NCBI GenBank assembly: GCA_036496265.1
Contig: DASXLL010000123.1
Coordinates: 1-8,133 of the forward strand
Length of the DNA stretch: 8,133 nucleotides
Source of the DNA: CAYLLN01 sp036496265
GTDB lineage: Bacteria > Planctomycetota > Planctomycetia > Pirellulales > Pirellulaceae
Direction: 5' to 3'
Part shown: positions 5,682 to 8,133 of the stretch, piece after piece
How the letters are laid out: each line of letters starts with the position of its first letter
How positions within the stretch are numbered: position 1 is the stretch's first letter
Notes under the pieces: model-generated
The model's database searches: none
Seen by the model: the letters and a program-made list of their open reading frames with translations, nothing else
What the model was told of the DNA's origin: nothing
Program-made: the position numbers and the translations under genes

Positions 5682-6536
5682 TCACGACCGGCGGAAATCG
5701 CGCCGCCGCCAACGCCGGCTGGCCCAAGCGCCAAGGCCAATGGTCGCGAGGGCCGACGGAATCATCGCGATCGACGAGGCCTCTGGAACGGTTGTGATGA
5801 CGAGATTGTTGAAGTAAACCGTGTATTCGGGGCCCGTGCCGGGCGTCATCGCATCGCCCAGCCCGAACGCCTCGATGTCGAGCGTGGCTAGACTCGAGAC
5901 GCCATTGAGCAGCATGTGCGGGCCGGAGTTGTAGGGCTGCATGTCGTGCTTATCGACGTCGAGCTCGTACGTGCCCGGACCAAGCAGCGTCAACTTGAGG
6001 TTGAATCCGTCGCTGGTCACGCCGACGGGAGTCATGTCGCCGTCCAGATTGGCGTCAACGAGAGTATAGTGGGCATCTTGGCCGAAGAGCACAAAGCCCG
6101 CCTCGTTGCCGTCGTCTGGGTTGTTGTGGAAGGTGACGGCCACAATTCCATCGCCGACCAATCCGTGATCGAAGTCGATGGCCACCGACTCGCCGGGATT
6201 GCTAAGGGGCCGGCCGATAAGATCGGTAATCGATGCGCGGGCTCGGACTTGACTGGTGTCGTTTAGATGAATTCCCCAGGCCAAGTCGCCGGCCCCGGCC
6301 CCGCTCGTGCCATTGAGGCCATTGGTGCCCGAATTGCCGAGTAGATCTGAATCGCCGTTGGTGACCGGTGTATCGCCGTTGGTCGAGACGGTCCAGACGT
6401 CGGTATTGTAATTTGCGTCCGGCCCATTGCTGGGTTTGTCTGTGGCTGTGTAGGCATAGATCGCGGCCGGGCAGGGGCCGGTCGCCGTAGCAGCCACTAA
6501 GCAGCAGGCGGCAAGGATCGAGGCAGTCCAGCGCAT
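5682..6536 (-). CDS. PEP-CTERM sorting domain protein (variant VPEAS signal)
   Basis: This is a 284-residue exported protein. The start at 6536 is supported by GGGAGG eight bases upstream. Residues 1-25 form a signal peptide (MRWTASILAACCLVAATATG), with probable cleavage after CPAA. The mature domain is rich in D, G, N and T, with beta-type patterns. It contains one calcium-loop-like stretch DANLDGDM, as in a single EF-hand or dockerin-type loop, though the isolated occurrence proves nothing. The C-terminus (250-284) is a variant PEP-CTERM signal: VPEAS, hydrophobic IAMIPSALATIGLGAWA, then SRRWRRR and a further basic extension. The middle matches no family that I recognise. The protein should be exported by Sec and processed by an exosortase encoded elsewhere. 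The gene stands alone and converges on the PEP-CTERM fragment with a 25-base gap; no clear terminator was seen between them. Confidence 0.9.
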   Translation of the reverse strand: MRWTASILAACCLVAATATGPCPAAIYAYTATDKPSNGPDANYNTDVWTVSTNGDTPVTNGDSDLLGNSGTNGLNGTSGAGAGDLAWGIHLNDTSQVRARASITDLIGRPLSNPGESVAIDFDHGLVGDGIVAVTFHNNPDDGNEAGFVLFGQDAHYTLVDANLDGDMTPVGVTSDGFNLKLTLLGPGTYELDVDKHDMQPYNSGPHMLLNGVSSLATLDIEAFGLGDAMTPGTGPEYTVYFNNLVITTVPEASSIAMIPSALATIGLGAWASRRWRRRDFRRS

Positions 6537-7044
6537 GATAATCGCCTCCCAAAGAATTGTCGCGGCGAATTGCCGTCGAGCGATGCAGTAGCCTGTTAGT
6601 GATGCCCGAGCGCGTGAATTTTAGCCTAATGACAGCCGGCACGGCGAGTCAGGTTTTTCACGGGCCACCCCTTTGCGAGTCGGGGGGCGTCGGGTCACCT
6701 GCGATGCCTTGAGCTAGTCGCCAGGAAATGAGCGGGATACGAATTGAGAGGGGCGATCTTCCTGGCCGAGGCGAATAAGAATTTCGCGACTTTTCATCGC
6801 AGTTGGTTAACGAACGGGCAAACCTCAGATGCTCGTGAGGGCCGACATCTTTTAAACGGCGAATTCCCAACGTCAATGCGGCCGACCGTGCAATTTGGCG
6901 TACCGATCTCGGAGTTAGTTTTTTCGGCGGTTCCGGTAGTTGATGCTTTCAACAAGCGCAGGACCCGAGCCGGGCATATTTGCGCTGCTGTTTTCCGGCT
7001 TGGTGACTATTGGTTGCCACCAATTGCGGCGTCGCCAATGCAGT
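6537..7044. other. Intergenic stretch without a supported gene
   Basis: This 508-base region lies upstream of the minus-strand PEP-CTERM gene and downstream of pabA. Open frames on both strands (for example plus 6744-7121, minus 6658-6876) lack ribosome binding sites, recognisable motifs and protein-like composition. The plus one also runs antisense into the pabA 3' end. On the minus strand TAAAAT near 6620 could be a -10 element of the PEP-CTERM gene, but no acceptable -35 lies at the right distance. The local base composition is less GC-rich than in the flanking genes. Confidence 0.5.
7009..7024 (-). repeat. Small hairpin downstream of pabA
   Basis: ATTGGT and ACCAAT form a perfect six-base stem with a four-base loop, about 20 bases past the pabA stop codon. 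No T-run follows on the minus strand, so it is not a standard intrinsic terminator, although its position after the operon is where one would be expected. It may only protect the 3' end or be a chance dyad. Confidence 0.25.
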
Positions 7045-7707
7045 TCATAGCAGCGAGGCGGCAGCGCTGCATTCTTCCAAGGGCCGCAAAACTAAGTCCT
7101 CATCTGCCGCAATCGCTTTAGCGTTGGCCTTCACCGACAACCCGATCAACCCCAGAAAATTCTGCAGCAGTTGGTATCCGCCGGTCGTCAAAATCGACTC
7201 GGGGTGGAATTGCACGCCAAAGAGCGGCAATTCGGCGTGCTCATATGCCATGAGCAAGCGGTCCTCACTCCACGCTGTTGGAAGAATGGCGTCTGGCAGC
7301 GAATTCGCATCGACGACCAGCGAGTGATAACGGCCGACTGTCATCGGCGACGGCAGGCGGACGAACAAGCGATTGCCTGCGTGCTCGATGGTCGAACACT
7401 GACCGTGCACAGGGCGAGGCGCGCGAATGATTCGCGCGCCGAGCGCTTGAGCCAACGTCTGGTGCCCTAAACAAACCCCTAACATCGGTAGCTCACAGTG
7501 AAGCGCGCGAACCAATTCGAGCGACGCGCCAGCTTGCTCGGGTGTACAGGGGCCAGGCGACAAAATCAGGGCTGCCGGCTGCAGTTTTCGCACACCGTCG
7601 GCATCGATGGCGTCGTTGCGGACGACAATCGTCTCCTGGCCGAGCCGCTGAAAATAGCGAGCCAAGTTGTGGACGAAGCTGTCGTAGTTGTCGATCAAGA
7701 GCAACAT
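7045..7707 (-). CDS. pabA: Aminodeoxychorismate synthase glutamine amidotransferase subunit
   Basis: This 220-residue class I glutamine amidotransferase splits glutamine and passes ammonia to PabB, which makes 4-amino-4-deoxychorismate for folate synthesis. The catalytic triad is complete: Cys79 in GVCLGHQ, and His168 and Glu170 in FHPES. Further family motifs are IDNYDSF at 5-11, SPGP at 50-53 and RYHSL at 126-130. The start at 7707 lies 11 bases after the pabB stop, and AGGA overlapping that stop serves as the ribosome binding site, so the two genes are one operon. PabA and TrpG share this domain; the adjacent PabB-type sequence decides for PabA, but a protein serving both pathways is possible. 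The family is usually about 190 residues; here about 30 extra residues after LIGL form a mostly charged and alanine-rich tail. Confidence 0.92.
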   Translation of the reverse strand: MLLLIDNYDSFVHNLARYFQRLGQETIVVRNDAIDADGVRKLQPAALILSPGPCTPEQAGASLELVRALHCELPMLGVCLGHQTLAQALGARIIRAPRPVHGQCSTIEHAGNRLFVRLPSPMTVGRYHSLVVDANSLPDAILPTAWSEDRLLMAYEHAELPLFGVQFHPESILTTGGYQLLQNFLGLIGLSVKANAKAIAADEDLVLRPLEECSAAASLL

Positions 7708-7718
7708 CGGGGAGCATC

Positions 7719-8133
7719 CTAAAATTGTAGGGCCTGCAGCATGCCTTGCGCCTTGGACCAGGTTTCGTCGTATTCGTGTTGCGGGTTCGAGTCAGCAACG
7801 ATGCCACCGCCAACCGGCAATTGCCACCAGCCGCGCCCTGCAGTTATAGTTCGAATTAAAATGTTCATGTCCATTTGGCCATTAATACCAAGGTAGCCAA
7901 ACGCTCCGCAGTATGCGCCGCGCAACGTGGGTTCGAGCTCGGCTATAATCTCCATGGCACGTAGTTTAGGGGCGCCGGTGATCGACCCGCCCGGAAAACA
8001 CTTCCGCAGGAGGTCTAGCGGCGTCTGGCCCTCGCAGAGTGTTCCCTCGACCACTGATACCAGGTGCTGCACCCAGGCAAACTTCTCCAAGCCACAAAGT
8101 TGAGTTACGCGAACGCTTTCTGGCAGGCAGGAT
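7719..8133 (-). CDS. pabB: Aminodeoxychorismate synthase component I, C-terminal part (cut by the right edge)
   Basis: The visible 137 residues are the C-terminal part of the chorismate-binding domain, which converts chorismate and ammonia to 4-amino-4-deoxychorismate. The frame is open to the window edge, so the start lies outside; an internal TTG at 8090 is not a real start. Key motifs: HLVSVVEG near the visible N-terminus, PGGSITGAPKLRAMEII, MDMNILIRT, and GGGIVADSNPQHEYDET close to the end. PGGSITGAPK and MDxNI are typical of PabB, whereas TrpE has PAGTLSGAPK-like and MDTAI-like forms, so I prefer PabB. The stop at 7721-7719 is followed 11 bases later by pabA, forming a pabB-pabA operon in that order. 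The N-terminal tryptophan-binding-like half cannot be judged. Confidence 0.92.
   Translation of the reverse strand, partial: SCLPESVRVTQLCGLEKFAWVQHLVSVVEGTLCEGQTPLDLLRKCFPGGSITGAPKLRAMEIIAELEPTLRGAYCGAFGYLGINGQMDMNILIRTITAGRGWWQLPVGGGIVADSNPQHEYDETWSKAQGMLQALQF

Noticed and set aside
6744..7121. A 125-codon plus-strand open frame in the gap before pabA
   Set aside because: It has no Shine-Dalgarno sequence, no recognisable motif, and its end is antisense to the pabA coding end.
1..8133. CRISPR arrays, tRNA or rRNA genes, insertion sequences
   Set aside because: No regularly spaced repeats, cloverleaf-like or rRNA-like segments, transposase motifs or paired terminal inverted repeats were seen.
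7045..8133. Reading the operon as trpE-trpG of tryptophan synthesis
   Set aside because: PGGSITGAPK and MDMNILIRT favour PabB over anthranilate synthase, and no other trp gene is present. A dual-use amidotransferase cannot be excluded.

Overview
The window reads as a chromosomal segment of a GC-rich planctomycete, probably of the Pirellulales or a relative. The evidence is several PEP-CTERM secreted proteins side by side, a large TMTC-like membrane glycosyltransferase with C-terminal TPRs, and a small antitoxin-like protein ending in the DDSREGIY-type tail I associate with planctomycete genomes. The assignment rests on protein character only. There is no rRNA, tRNA, CRISPR array or transposase.

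Layout. (1) Positions 1-128, minus strand: the start of a secreted protein, with a clear Shine-Dalgarno sequence and signal peptide, running off the left edge. (2) 129-650: a divergent intergenic region. (3) 651-2750, plus: a 699-residue polytopic membrane protein with seven TPR units, a likely O-mannosyltransferase-type enzyme. (4) 3048-3872, plus: an intact PEP-CTERM protein followed by a strong intrinsic terminator (3921-3952). (5) 3974-5656: a gene graveyard. It holds a minus-strand antitoxin-like gene overlapping a PIN toxin reduced to its two ends; a PEP-CTERM-like tail relic; a terminator; a plus-strand second toxin-antitoxin pair in which the antitoxin is frameshifted and the PIN toxin carries a nonsense codon and has lost its C-terminal half; and the C-terminal fragment of another PEP-CTERM protein. 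(6) 5682-6536, minus: a second intact PEP-CTERM protein with a variant VPEAS signal. (7) 6537-7044: no gene that I can support. (8) 7045-8133, minus: a pabB-pabA operon for 4-aminobenzoate (folate) synthesis, with pabB cut by the right edge.

How it fits together. The PEP-CTERM proteins are predicted to be exported and then processed at the inner membrane by an exosortase, which is not in this window. The TMTC-like protein could glycosylate exported proteins, but that link is inferred from proximity only. The pabAB pair is housekeeping and unrelated. I found no intact new system. The most informative content is the fossil record at 3974-5656: two unrelated PIN-type toxin-antitoxin modules, on opposite strands, both with a broken toxin, lying among PEP-CTERM gene remnants.
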